This document shows positions 27,312-35,595 of a stretch of DNA of 64,000 bases, one piece after another. How positions within the stretch are numbered: position 1 is the first letter of the stretch; every line of letters begins with the position of its first letter. The stretch is taken from the NCBI GenBank assembly GCA_963706785.1, contig CAVPNJ010000006.1, forward strand, positions 62,001 to 126,000, written 5' to 3'. A model generated the notes under the pieces. That model had not been told where the DNA came from and searched no databases. It saw only the letters and a program-made list of their open reading frames with translations. Position numbers and translations under genes: made by a program. The DNA comes from Pollutimonas sp963706785 (GTDB taxonomy: Bacteria; Pseudomonadota; Gammaproteobacteria; Burkholderiales; Burkholderiaceae_B).

Positions 27312-27863
27312 ATGCATATTGATCCTGCCGACTACGTTCTCAAGACGATTCGTAGTGTTCCCGATTGGCCCAGACCCGGCGTTACGTTCCGAGATATCAC
27401 TCCAGTGCTGCAAGATCCGCGATCGTTTCGAGTGCTGGTGGATATGTTTGTGTACCGGTATATGCGGCAGCGTTTGGATTTGGTTGCCGGTGTGGATGCG
27501 CGTGGATTCATTCTAGGCTCTGTGTTGGCTTATGAGCTGAATTTAGGTTTTGTTCCAGTGCGCAAGAAGGGTAAGTTGCCGTTTCAGACGGTGGCGGAGG
27601 AGTATTCGCTGGAGTATGGGAATGCTGCGGTAGAGATGCATACGGATTCGGTGCGGCCGGGTCAGCGGGTGTTGTTGATCGATGATTTGATCGCTACGGG
27701 TGGCACGATGCTGGCGGCTGCGAAGTTGCTGCAGCGTTTGGGTGCGAATGTGGTCGAGGCGGCTGCGATTATCGATTTGCCGGAGTTGGGCGGGTCGCAG
27801 GCGTTGAAGGATACTGGGCTGGATATCTATACGGTTTGCAGTTTCAATAACGATTCGCCTTGA
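27312..27863 (+). CDS. apt: Adenine phosphoribosyltransferase
   Basis: Salvages adenine to AMP with PRPP. The 183-residue protein from ATG 27312 starts MHIDPADYVLKTIRSVPDWP; the longer frame from 27255 adds a hydrophobic leader that is not part of the family. The PRPP loop VLLIDDLIATGGTMLAAAKL and the flexible loop VRKKGKLPFQTVAEEYSLEY are clear. The DNA is noticeably richer in G/T third positions (gtt, ttg) than the neighbours. It is followed by the first gene-free repeat module. Confidence 0.94.
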   Translation: MHIDPADYVLKTIRSVPDWPRPGVTFRDITPVLQDPRSFRVLVDMFVYRYMRQRLDLVAGVDARGFILGSVLAYELNLGFVPVRKKGKLPFQTVAEEYSLEYGNAAVEMHTDSVRPGQRVLLIDDLIATGGTMLAAAKLLQRLGANVVEAAAIIDLPELGGSQALKDTGLDIYTVCSFNNDSP

Positions 27864-28048
27864 TGCGGGTTTAGCTTTGACCGGGCTGTTGGTATTGCAA
27901 CGGCCGTAGTGGTGACGGGGTTCCGGGAACGTCTTTGTCCGAGAGTGTCGGAATTTTTGTGTTCGGATCTCCCTCGTCCCCGGGATGCCTTCATATTTGG
28001 ATGCCGTTCGCGTTTCCGATCTGATTGATTTTTACGTTGTCTGTATTT
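27864..28048. other. Non-coding stretch after apt
   Basis: No convincing gene, hairpin or repeat was seen here. It leads into the short tandem repeats that begin the first repeat module. Confidence 0.5.
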
Positions 28049-28121
28049 TTGCGCTCGCGGTCCCTTGCGCCAGCCGTTTCCTTGCGTTAGCGGTTTTCTT
28101 GCGTTAGCGGTTTCTTGCGCC
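28049..28121. repeat. Short tandem array, 16-17 bp x 5, at the edge of module 1
   Basis: Units begin TTGCG at 28049, 28065, 28082, 28099 and 28115, with the clearest copies TTGCGTTAGCGGTTTTC and TTGCGTTAGCGGTTTC. The last unit runs straight into the outer arm of the fold-back element at 28122. An array with a similar core (CGCAAG on the other strand) stands at the equivalent place in module 2 (36385-36462). Confidence 0.75.
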
Positions 28122-28350
28122 GGTGCAGCGGGTGCGCGGGGGCTGGTCTCAAGTTCGCTGCGGCCCGTGCTGCGCCGGGCTTCCCGGCCGCGCCGCTGTC
28201 CTCGGGGCGGGCGAAGAACTCGTGGGGTCAACAGTCCTCAGGACTGTTGACAAGCGTCCCACTCAAGCAGCTTCGCCCTTGTGTCCCCGACGCCAACGGC
28301 GCGGCCGGCTTGCTCAACCTTTCGCCCAGCCCCCGCGCACCCGCTGCACC
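28122..28350 (-). repeat. Fold-back element A1 (~229 bp, structured, module 1)
   Basis: The outer arms 28122-28146 (GGTGCAGCGGGTGCGC...) and 28326-28350 are a perfect 25-bp inverted repeat. Inside, GGCCGCGCCG (28186-28195) pairs with CGGCGCGGCC (28297-28306), and the centre is an 11-bp hairpin GTCAACAGTCC / GGACTGTTGAC (28227-28237, 28241-28251) with a 3-nt loop. On the minus strand the blocks GGGCGAAAG, GGGACGCTT, CGAGTTC and CCGCAGCGAAC recur in the other copies (A2, B1, B2). No protein is encoded. It could be a structured RNA or a cruciform mobile repeat. Confidence 0.8.
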
Positions 28351-28565
28351 TAGTGGTATTGATAATTGGACGGCCTCGGTTATTGGTCTACGGGCTGGGT
28401 ATGCCATGGCAGGAATTTATGCGCCAAATAGCAGGGTATGCCTGCCATGGTTGGTGGATCGTGGTGGCGTCTTCGCGGATCCGAAGTCAGTCGGCGCTCG
28501 GCGGGACTTTGCACCGTGTGGCCATGATCACTGAACCGAACCGATTGTTGACCCCGGACCTAGCA
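28351..28565. other. Spacer in module 1 between fold-back A1 and the 175-bp array
   Basis: The first ~45 bp (GATAATTGGACG...GTTATTGG) resemble the bases at the same place beside A2 (36681-36720), so the conserved unit extends slightly past the outer arm. CCATGGCAGG (28404-28413) and CCTGCCATGG (28441-28450) form a separate perfect 10-bp inverted repeat. No gene is supported. Confidence 0.5.
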
Positions 28566-29280
28566 ATGCCGTGGCACGATGCGTAATCCCCCCTGGTTTG
28601 TCCTTGAGACGGCCAATGGATCGGGCGGGCCGTCGGACAGAGCGATGCACCTTGTAGCGGCGACGGGCGGCGAGGCGCGGCGTCCTACGGCTGTGACCGG
28701 CTATCGTCGGATGACCCTATCGATTTTGAAAGAACGAATCTATGCCGTGGCACGATGCGTAATCCCCCTGGTTTGTCCTTGAGACGGCCGCTGGATCGGG
28801 CGGCCGTTGGACAGAGCGATGCACCTTGTAGCGGCGACGGGCGGCGAGGCGCGGCGTCCTACGGCTGTGACCGGCTATCGTCGGATGACCCTATCGATTT
28901 TGAAAGAACGAATCTATGCCGTGGCACGATGCGTAATCCCTCTGGTTTGTCCTTGAGACGGCCGCTGGATCGGGCGGGCCGTCGGACAGAGCGATGCACC
29001 TTGTAGCGGCGACGGGCGGCGAGGCGCGGCGTCCTACGGCTGTGACCGGCTATCGTCGGATGACCCTATCGATTTTGAAAGAACGAATCTATGCCGTGGC
29101 ACGATGCGTAATCCCCCTGGTTTGTCCTTGAGACGGCCGATGGATCGGGCGGCCGTCGGACAGAGCGATGCACCTTGTAGCGGCGACGGGCGGCGAGGCG
29201 CGGCGTCCTACGTCTGTTACCGGCGATCATCGGGCGCGCCCTATTGATCTTCGCAAGAACGGGTCTATGTCGCCGCATGA
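28566..29280. repeat. Tandem array of a ~175-bp unit, four copies
   Basis: Copies start with ATGCCGTGGCACGATGCGTA at 28566, 28742, 28916 and 29091 (periods 176, 174 and 175). The first three are nearly identical through GTTTGTCCTTGAGACGG, GCACCTTGTAGCGGCGACGG and GATTTTGAAAGAACGAATCT; the fourth diverges in its last ~60 bp. Differences are mostly one-base changes, including C-run length. Frames across the array encode arginine-rich peptides with no family resemblance. The array occupies the centre of module 1, between fold-back copies A1 and B1. Confidence 0.85.
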
Positions 29281-29292
29281 ATTTTAAGTCGA

Positions 29293-29514
29293 GGTGTCTG
29301 TGCTTGGTGCCGGGGTAGGCGAAGTAAGCGTGCGCCGGGCACAGGTTCCAGGCCGGGATACAAGACCGCGCTGTTCGAGCGGGACGCTTACGGACAGCCA
29401 GTGGCTGTCCGTTTCGCGAGTTCGCGGGCGCCCGGACTGGGGCCTGAGACCGGGTAGGCCCGGCAACGGGACCGCAAACGCATTGAGCCAGCCCCGGCGC
29501 CAAGCACAGACACC
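29293..29514 (+). repeat. Fold-back element B1 (~222 bp, structured, module 1)
   Basis: A 23-bp outer stem joins 29293-29315 (GGTGTCTGTGCTTGG...) to 29492-29514 with a single G-T wobble. The centre is a 9-bp hairpin CGGACAGCC / GGCTGTCCG (29391-29399, 29403-29411) with loop AGT. GGGACGCTT precedes the hairpin and CGAGTTCGC follows it, as in A1 read on the minus strand. CCCGGCAACGGGACCGCAAACG near 29459-29480 in part matches the hairpin-plus-CCGCAGCGA block of A1 and A2. B2 (37114-37319) is a close homologue in the same orientation. Confidence 0.8.
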
Positions 29515-29566
29515 GGTTAAGAACTCAAAAAGCATTATCCAGAAATAACAGTCAATAGCCCGCACG

Positions 29567-29851
29567 TTAGGCGTTTCTGTCTTCCCTTGGGTACCCGAGC
29601 ACATCAATAGGCGCGCTTTCTATCGCCTCAGCAAAGGCAACTCTCATCTCTTTGTCGACCCCCATATCTGGTGCATCGCTGGATGATACGTGCGTCTCTT
29701 TCAACGCTATCCGTCGCTGATTAATACGCCCGTGCATCGACGCTTCGAACGACGATATCTGGCGCTCAAACTCCGCTAAGTAGGCGACGGCTCGCCTGCC
29801 TTTTCCGCTATATAAAAGTTTGTCACAACTTAATTGCAAAAATGTATACAA
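29567..29851 (-). CDS. Doubtful small hypothetical protein
   Basis: An open frame of 94 codons starting at a TTG (29851) that lies inside the TGTATACA operator-like site; a shorter version could start at an internal ATG (ASMHGRINQRRIALKE). I recognise no family. The composition is ordinary (YLAEFERQISSFEASMHGR) and not obviously repeat-derived, so it could be a real small gene or the remnant of one. There is no convincing ribosome binding site. Confidence 0.25.
   Translation of the reverse strand: MYTFLQLSCDKLLYSGKGRRAVAYLAEFERQISSFEASMHGRINQRRIALKETHVSSSDAPDMGVDKEMRVAFAEAIESAPIDVLGYPREDRNA
29842..29851. promoter_or_regulatory. Probable GntR operator upstream of the CoA-transferase operon
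   Basis: ATGTATACAA matches 9 of 10 positions of the perfect palindrome TTGTATACAA found upstream of the gntR gene (36328-36337). It ends 5 bp before the -35 box of the operon promoter, a position suited to repression or activation by the FCD-type GntR protein. The match is direct; the regulatory role is inferred. Confidence 0.55.
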
Positions 29852-29856
29852 TTTCG

Positions 29857-29886
29857 TTGACAGTATTTGTCAGGGAATTGTAGACT
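29857..29886 (+). promoter_or_regulatory. Sigma-70-type promoter of the CoA-transferase/carboxylase operon
   Basis: TTGACA (29857-29862) and TAGACT (29881-29886) are separated by 18 bp, and lie 57 bp before the ATG at 29943. The -35 is a perfect consensus; the -10 keeps the conserved TA and final T. The GntR-like palindrome stands immediately upstream. Confidence 0.6.
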
Positions 29887-29942
29887 CATCCGAAAAGAAG
29901 CAAACTTTATTGTGACTGTTATACGCGGGTAGGAACAGAGAC

Positions 29943-31205
29943 ATGAATAGGCAAGAAAGCGGTAGCGGCGAAGGGCAAAACGGGCCGCTGTCGGGCTATC
30001 GGGTAATCGAGTTGGGATCCACGGTAGCGGGGCCGTTTTGTGCGCGGCTGATGGCCGACTTCGGTGCCGAAGTCATTAAGGTCGAACAAAAAGAAGGGGA
30101 CGCCGTTCGTTATATGGGCAACCAGAAGGACGGTCGCTCTTTGTACGGTGCGTCCATACTGCGCAATAAGAAAATTATCTCGGTAGACCTGCACCAAGAA
30201 CAAGGGCGCGAGATTGTCCGTAAGTTGTGCGAAAAGGCAGATATAGTTATCGAGAATTTCAAGCCCGGTACGCTCGAACGCTGGGGCCTGGGGTATGAAA
30301 CTTTATCGGCGGCGAATCCGGGTCTGATTCTGGTGCGCATCAGTGGCTACGGACAAGACGGTCCGTACAGCCAGCGTCCTGGCTATGGCGTGGTATGTGA
30401 AGCATTCAGCGGCGTACGAGAAGTTACGGGCGATCCTGATCGCCCGCCAGCGCGGGTGGCCGTGTCCATGACGGACTACATCACGGGGCTTTACGGTGCC
30501 TTCGGTGCGGTGATGGCCGTATTGGATCGCCAGCGTACGGGGCGCGGACAAGTCATTGACTCTGCACTTTACGAGGCCGCATTCAGTTTCATGGAACCCC
30601 ACATTCCAGCTTTTCAGCAGTTGGGCCTGATCGCGCGGCGCTGTGGCTCGCGCCTGCCCGGCCATACGCCGAACACCTTGTTCCCGACGTCAGATGGCCG
30701 CTACATCCATATTACGGCCGGATCCCAGAGCATCTTCAAGCGTTTGGTTGCCGTCATGGGCATGACCGAACTGCTGGATGACCCACGCTACGCCACGCCG
30801 ACCGCAAGAGCACAGCATGAAGACGCCACGGAAGCCATCGTCAGCGAATGGACATCGAGGCACACGCTTGGGGAACTGGAGCGCCTACTTGGCGAGGCCG
30901 GCGTGCCGGCTTCTCGCATTTTCAACATGGAAGAGATCTTTGCGGACCCTCACTATCAGGCCCGCAACATGATCGTCACGCCGGAGGACCGCGAACTGGG
31001 GCCGGTAGCCATGGCGAACGTCGTTCCGCGAATGTCTAGGACGCCGGGGGCGGTTCGTTGGGCCGGACGCGATATTGGGCAGGACACCGATGCGGTTCTG
31101 ACAGAGCTGTTGGGCTTGACGCCAGAGATGCTCGGCCAGCTTGCCGCGCAAGAGATTATTTATAGAGCAGACGAAACCGAAAAGGTCGAGTCCCACCAAG
31201 GCTAA
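29943..31205 (+). CDS. CaiB/BaiF family (class III) CoA-transferase
   Basis: Family III CoA-transferase of 420 residues that moves CoA between carboxylic acids through an aspartyl-CoA intermediate. Family blocks are GYRVIELGSTVAGPFCARLM, DFGAEVIKVEQKEGDAVR, ENFKPGTLERWGLGYE and ISGYGQDGPYSQRPGYGVV. The catalytic Asp is probably that of VAVSMTDYITGLYGAFG (about residue 177). It leads the operon CoA-transferase - BCCP - carboxyltransferase - biotin carboxylase - Bug receptor. The likely role is to activate the imported acid to its CoA ester, which the carboxylase then uses. The acid is not predictable from sequence. Confidence 0.92.
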   Translation: MNRQESGSGEGQNGPLSGYRVIELGSTVAGPFCARLMADFGAEVIKVEQKEGDAVRYMGNQKDGRSLYGASILRNKKIISVDLHQEQGREIVRKLCEKADIVIENFKPGTLERWGLGYETLSAANPGLILVRISGYGQDGPYSQRPGYGVVCEAFSGVREVTGDPDRPPARVAVSMTDYITGLYGAFGAVMAVLDRQRTGRGQVIDSALYEAAFSFMEPHIPAFQQLGLIARRCGSRLPGHTPNTLFPTSDGRYIHITAGSQSIFKRLVAVMGMTELLDDPRYATPTARAQHEDATEAIVSEWTSRHTLGELERLLGEAGVPASRIFNMEEIFADPHYQARNMIVTPEDRELGPVAMANVVPRMSRTPGAVRWAGRDIGQDTDAVLTELLGLTPEMLGQLAAQEIIYRADETEKVESHQG

Positions 31206-31241
31206 GCCGCCCGGCGGTCGGCAGTTCAAGGAGAAGCAGTA

Positions 31242-31463
31242 ATGCCACAGATCGACATCATTTCGCCCGTCACGGGAACCGTTTGGAAAATCGAACGAGC
31301 CGTAGGCGACACAGTCAGTGAAGGCGACGTCATCATGATATTGGAATCAATGAAGATGGAAATCCCTGTCGAAGCGCCCGAGTCTGGCGTGCTCGCGTCG
31401 TTAAGCGTCGAGCCGGGCAACAGTGTCGACGAAGATCAAGTATTGGGTAGGGTCGAAGCATGA
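31242..31463 (+). CDS. Biotin carboxyl carrier protein (acetyl-CoA carboxylase-type biotinyl domain)
   Basis: Stand-alone biotinyl domain of 73 residues. The biotinylated Lys is residue 38 in ILESMKMEIPVEAPESG, and paired glycines frame the hairpins (SPVTGTVWKIERAVGDTVSE). AAGGAGA precedes the ATG. The stop overlaps the next start as ATGA (31460-31463), so the carrier and carboxyltransferase are translationally coupled. Being separate from the biotin carboxylase, it makes the enzyme a three-polypeptide carboxylase, unlike the usual PccA/MccA subunits that carry their own carrier domain. Confidence 0.93.
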   Translation: MPQIDIISPVTGTVWKIERAVGDTVSEGDVIMILESMKMEIPVEAPESGVLASLSVEPGNSVDEDQVLGRVEA

Positions 31464-33079
31464 AACATTCCAGTGAATCTGTAGTTATGCCTGGCTTAGG
31501 GTCGCAGGCGCAGCAGTCTCCTGACGACAAGTTTGCCGAACTCGAATTCCGCCGTGCGGAATCGAGGAAGATGGGTGGCGAAGTCGCTATCGAACGTCAG
31601 CACCACGCTGGCCGGTTTACTGTGCGCGAGCGCATCGAAAAACTTGTCGATGCCAGCAGTTTCCGCGAAGTCGGGACCTTGGCCGGAACTGGCAGCTATG
31701 ACGAAAGCAAACGACTGGTCTCGGTAACACCGGCACCCTATGTCGCCGGCTTGGCCAAGATCGACGGACGCCCCGTTGCCATCGGTGGAGAGGACTTCAC
31801 CGTACGTGGCGGGACGACCTTCGGCAGCGCTCGCCGCAAGGGCGGCCAAGGGGGATTCATTGAAGACCTGGCGCATCATTACCGCATCCCGCTGGTCAAT
31901 TTGATTGATGGCGCCGGTGGCAGCGTGACCTCGCTGAAGCGGCGCGGCCATAGTGTGTTTCCGGGGGTACACGGCTTCGAGCAATCGGTGCAGCTGTTGG
32001 GCGAAGTCCCTGTCGCGTCCGCTGTCTTGGGAACCGCCGCCGGAGGGCCGGCTGGGCGGGCAATTCTCTCGCATTTCTCGGTCATGGTTCGCGGCACCAG
32101 CCAAATCTTCGCTGCCGGGCCTCCCGTGGTGAAACGGTCACTGGGTCAAACCATAGACAAAAACGACCTGGGCGGCACCAAGGTCGCCGTGGATACTGGC
32201 GGCACCATTCATAACGCCGCCGACTCTGAGGACGAGGCCCTTGAGCAAATTCGCCGTTTCCTAAGCTTTATGCCCAGTAATGTGTGGGAACTGCCGCCGG
32301 TCACAGAGTGCAATGATCCGGTCAACCGCATGGACGATCGCTTGGCCTCTATCGTGCCCGAGAAACGGACCCAGGCCTACAACATGCACCGACTGGTGCG
32401 TATGGTGTGTGATGAGGACTCTCACTTCGAGATCCAGCCTAGCTACGGTAAGTCTGTAATCACCATGCTGGCTCGTTTGAATGGTCGTCCGGTGGGGTTC
32501 ATCGCCAATAATCCCATGGTCTATGGCGGCGCCATGGACGTACACTCAGCACGAAAGCAGATTCATTTCATGGAATTGTGCGACACCTTCCATATTCCGC
32601 TGGTCTTCTTCGTGGATGTGCCGGGCTTCATGGTTGGACTGAAAGCAGAACAAGAAGGCACCCTGCGTGAAGGCATGCGTGCGGTGTATGTTGCCGGTCA
32701 ACTGCGTGTGCCGACGATCACGTTGGTGATCCGCAAGTGCTACGGCATGGCGGGCATGGCCACCTGCAACAAAAACGACATTGACCTGAAGCTGGCCTGG
32801 CCTTCGGCCGAATGGGGTTCCCTACCTGTTGAAGGCGGGGTGGCCGCGGCCTTCCGTAAAGACATCATGGCGGCGCCCGATCCGCTTGCGCGTGAAAAGG
32901 AAATCGAGGCCGAATTCAAGCCGTATGCCTCTCCGTTCAGGACAGCTGAGGCCTTCGCCGTCGAAGAAATTATTGACCCGCGTGAAACGCGCCCCGTCTT
33001 ATGCGAATTTATTGAATTGGCGGAAAAGAGGCTGCGCTCTGATGTTGGTCGCAAACCGCGCCACGGTGTACAGCCCTGA
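31460..33079 (+). CDS. Acyl-CoA carboxylase carboxyltransferase (beta) subunit
   Basis: Carboxyltransferase of the PccB/MccB type, 539 residues, moving CO2 from carboxybiotin to an acyl-CoA. Two crotonase-like halves are visible: the N-half with VAIGGEDFTVRGGTTFGSA and LVNLIDGAGGSVTSLKRRG, and the C-half with PVGFIANNPMVYGGAMDV, IPLVFFVDVPGFMVGLKAEQ and ITLVIRKCYGMAGMATCNKN. The oxyanion-hole glycines are present in both halves. The substrate (propionyl-, methylcrotonyl- or another acyl-CoA) cannot be read from the sequence by eye. The genes around it suggest a product formed by the CoA-transferase. Confidence 0.92.
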   Translation: MKHSSESVVMPGLGSQAQQSPDDKFAELEFRRAESRKMGGEVAIERQHHAGRFTVRERIEKLVDASSFREVGTLAGTGSYDESKRLVSVTPAPYVAGLAKIDGRPVAIGGEDFTVRGGTTFGSARRKGGQGGFIEDLAHHYRIPLVNLIDGAGGSVTSLKRRGHSVFPGVHGFEQSVQLLGEVPVASAVLGTAAGGPAGRAILSHFSVMVRGTSQIFAAGPPVVKRSLGQTIDKNDLGGTKVAVDTGGTIHNAADSEDEALEQIRRFLSFMPSNVWELPPVTECNDPVNRMDDRLASIVPEKRTQAYNMHRLVRMVCDEDSHFEIQPSYGKSVITMLARLNGRPVGFIANNPMVYGGAMDVHSARKQIHFMELCDTFHIPLVFFVDVPGFMVGLKAEQEGTLREGMRAVYVAGQLRVPTITLVIRKCYGMAGMATCNKNDIDLKLAWPSAEWGSLPVEGGVAAAFRKDIMAAPDPLAREKEIEAEFKPYASPFRTAEAFAVEEIIDPRETRPVLCEFIELAEKRLRSDVGRKPRHGVQP

Positions 33080-33102
33080 TTTTCTCCTTCGAGGATACCA
33101 AC

Positions 33103-34476
33103 ATGGCAGACAAACTACTGATCGCCAACCGAGGCGAAATTGCGTGCCGCATCATCCAAAGCTGCAAGCGTCTGGGTATACAAACCGTTGCCGTCTATTC
33201 TGAGGCCGACAGCAACGCTCGACATGTCGAGCTGGCGGATGAGGCGATCGCCATTGGCCCGGCCGCAGCGCGTGAAAGCTACCTTAAGGTAGACGTTATT
33301 CTTGACGCCGCGCGGCGTTCCGGCGCCACAGCGGTACATCCGGGATATGGCTTTCTGTCGGAAAACGCCGAATTCGCCTCAGCGGTCATTCAAGGCGGGA
33401 TGGTCTGGGTCGGGCCTTCGCCCCAAAGCATTGTCGATATGGGTGACAAGGAACGCGCTCGCGCCATTGCCAAGGCAGCCGGCGTGCCCATACTGCCGGG
33501 AAGCAGCCGCTTCTATCCTGACGCAATGGACGACTTGGCCAAGGCCGGCGAAGAAGTCGGATTTCCCTTGTTGGTGAAGGCGGCCGCTGGCGGGGGCGGT
33601 ATCGGCATGCGCCAGGTGGATGGTCCCGATGTTCTCGATACGGTCGTGCAATCTACACAGTCCATGGCGGGCAAGGCTTTTGGTGACGCGGGAGTGTATC
33701 TGGAACGCTTCGTACCCAACGCACGGCATATTGAAGTCCAGGTGTTTGGATTTGGCGATGGCAGCGCCATTCATTTGCATGATCGGGAATGCTCGGTGCA
33801 GCGGCGCTTTCAGAAGATTATCGAAGAGGCTCCGGCCCCCGACCTGCCCGCTAGCGTCCGTTCTGAATTGCATCGCGCGGCGGTATCCCTTGCCAGCACG
33901 CAGAAGTACAGCGGTGCCGGCACGGTCGAGTTCATCTACGACCGCGATCGCGAAACCGCTTACTTCCTGGAGATGAACACTCGAATTCAAGTTGAGCATC
34001 CGACCACCGAAATGGTCACTGGTATCGATATCGTTGCCTGGCAGATCTTGCACGCCTTCGGCAGGCTAGACAAAGTTTCCCAGGATGACATCGCCATCAC
34101 AGGGCACGCCGTCGAGTGTCGTCTGTACGCAGAAAGGCCGGAGAAGAATTTTCTACCTTCCCCGGGTTTGATCACCGCACTGAACTGGCCGGAAACCGAT
34201 GTGTCGCTGCGCATCGATTCAGGCGTGCGCGTGGGCGACCGCATTACAACATTCTACGACCCCATGATCGCCAAGCTGATCGCTCACGGCCAAGATCGCA
34301 AGCAGGCAATCGAGCGCATGATTCGTGCACTTAATGAACTGGTCGTGGAAGGTCTTGGGTCGAATTCAAGCTTCCTTTCTGAAGTAATGAAGGACCCCCG
34401 CTTTCAGGCTGCCGATGTGACAACGGGCTTCGTCGATCGCTACTTTATGAAACGCAAGACGGCCGTGCCCAACTAA
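33103..34476 (+). CDS. Biotin carboxylase subunit (AccC-like, no carrier domain)
   Basis: Biotin carboxylase of 457 residues, the length of AccC and shorter than PccA/MccA by the missing carrier domain. The N-terminus LLIANRGEIACRIIQSCKRL, the ATP-grasp glycine loop LVKAAAGGGGIGMRQVDG, the metal/catalytic motif FLEMNTRIQVEHPTTEMVTG and HAVECRLYAERPEKNFLPSPG are all intact. It charges the biotin on the 73-residue carrier encoded two genes upstream. A GAGG ribosome binding site precedes the ATG. This is a second copy beyond the organism's housekeeping AccC, which must lie elsewhere. Confidence 0.93.
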   Translation: MADKLLIANRGEIACRIIQSCKRLGIQTVAVYSEADSNARHVELADEAIAIGPAAARESYLKVDVILDAARRSGATAVHPGYGFLSENAEFASAVIQGGMVWVGPSPQSIVDMGDKERARAIAKAAGVPILPGSSRFYPDAMDDLAKAGEEVGFPLLVKAAAGGGGIGMRQVDGPDVLDTVVQSTQSMAGKAFGDAGVYLERFVPNARHIEVQVFGFGDGSAIHLHDRECSVQRRFQKIIEEAPAPDLPASVRSELHRAAVSLASTQKYSGAGTVEFIYDRDRETAYFLEMNTRIQVEHPTTEMVTGIDIVAWQILHAFGRLDKVSQDDIAITGHAVECRLYAERPEKNFLPSPGLITALNWPETDVSLRIDSGVRVGDRITTFYDPMIAKLIAHGQDRKQAIERMIRALNELVVEGLGSNSSFLSEVMKDPRFQAADVTTGFVDRYFMKRKTAVPN

Positions 34477-34556
34477 GGGCCGGCGCCCGCAGCGCTGCAC
34501 ACCAGACCACTGTTACGACCACAAAATACAAGACATACACACCAAGGAGACAAAAA

Positions 34557-35541
34557 ATGTTCAGGAACTTCAATCGGCTTGCACTGGCCATCGGTTTGTC
34601 GGTGCTGGGCGCAGGCAACGCCGTCGCGGCAAGTGTGGCGGCGGATTACCCGTCCAAGCCAATCAAGATGTATATCGGCTTCTCGGCGGGCAGTGCCACC
34701 GACATTGTGGGACGCGTCATAGCCGAAGGCTTAGCCAAGCGCTTGAACCAACCCGTAGTCGTCGAGAACAAGGTTGGCGCAGGGGGCTCTATCGCTGCCC
34801 AGGACGCGGCGCGAGCCCCTCGCGACGGGCTATACGCTGCTCACTGTCTCGAGCGCTATTGCCGTGAACCCGGCCGTGTACAAAAGCGCTGGCGAGGTGC
34901 TGGGAAAGCTGCAGCCCGTTGCCTTGATCGGCTATCTGCCCACCGTGCTTATGGCTTCGAACAAATTCCCCGCCAACACGGCGCAGGAGTTCATCGCTTA
35001 CGCGAAGAAAAATCCCGGTGTTGTGAACTTCGGCAGCTCTGGGATTGGCGGCTCGACTCACATGGCGATGGAGGCCCTTTCCAGCGTTACCAATACGAAG
35101 CTGGTGCATATTCCCTATAAAGGAAATGGAGAGGCCAGCGCCGCGCTGCTAGGAAATCAAATCGACGGGATGATAGAAACCATTCTGCTTGCGGCGCCTG
35201 TCATCTCATCGGGCCGAGCCAAGGGTCTGGCCATCTCCGGCGCGAAACGTTCGCCCCTTATTCCGAATGTACCGACTTTTGCCGAGGCTGGTATCCCTGA
35301 ATACGACCGCAGCCTGTTCTTTGGCGTGATGGCGCCCGCGGGCCTTCCCCAGGAGTTGGTCGAGAAGCTTAATAAAGAAATCAACCTTGTTCTGAAAGAC
35401 CCGGCGACTCGGGACCGGCTGACCCAGGCCGGCGGTCTGACCCTTAGCGCAGATACCGCGGACGGATTTAAAAAGACGCTGGAAGAAGAGGTAGCACTGT
35501 GGAAGCGTGTTGCCGCTGGGGCTGGCATTAAGCCGCAATGA
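34557..35541 (+). CDS. Bug-family tripartite tricarboxylate receptor, one frameshift
   Basis: Third periplasmic Bug/TctC receptor of the window and the last gene of the carboxylase operon. AAGGAGA precedes ATG 34557, the signal peptide ends near GNAVAASVAADYP, and IKMYIGFSAGSATDIVGR and VVVENKVGAGGSIAAQDAAR follow. The frame breaks at GGG 34827-34829; removing one G joins it to GYTLLTVSSAIAVNPAVYKS and the rest of a normal Bug C-terminus (NFGSSGIGGSTHMAMEAL, LVHIPYKGNGEASAALLG) ending at 35541. Product about 328 residues. It probably binds the acid that the operon metabolises. Confidence 0.88.
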
Positions 35542-35595
35542 ACGTGACAGGACCGACAGCAGGCGACTGATCTTCGGTCTGTCCGTCTGTCGATC

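Noticed and set aside
28755..29006. Open frame with an arginine-rich repeated peptide across the 175-bp array
   Set aside because: It only reads through tandem repeats, has no family resemblance, and copies differ in length by one or two bases so the frame is not kept.
29293..29514. HEARO / IscB omega RNA or group II intron
   Set aside because: No IscB, HNH, TnpB or reverse-transcriptase gene is near, and I cannot match the specific conserved motifs. Rfam search would settle it.
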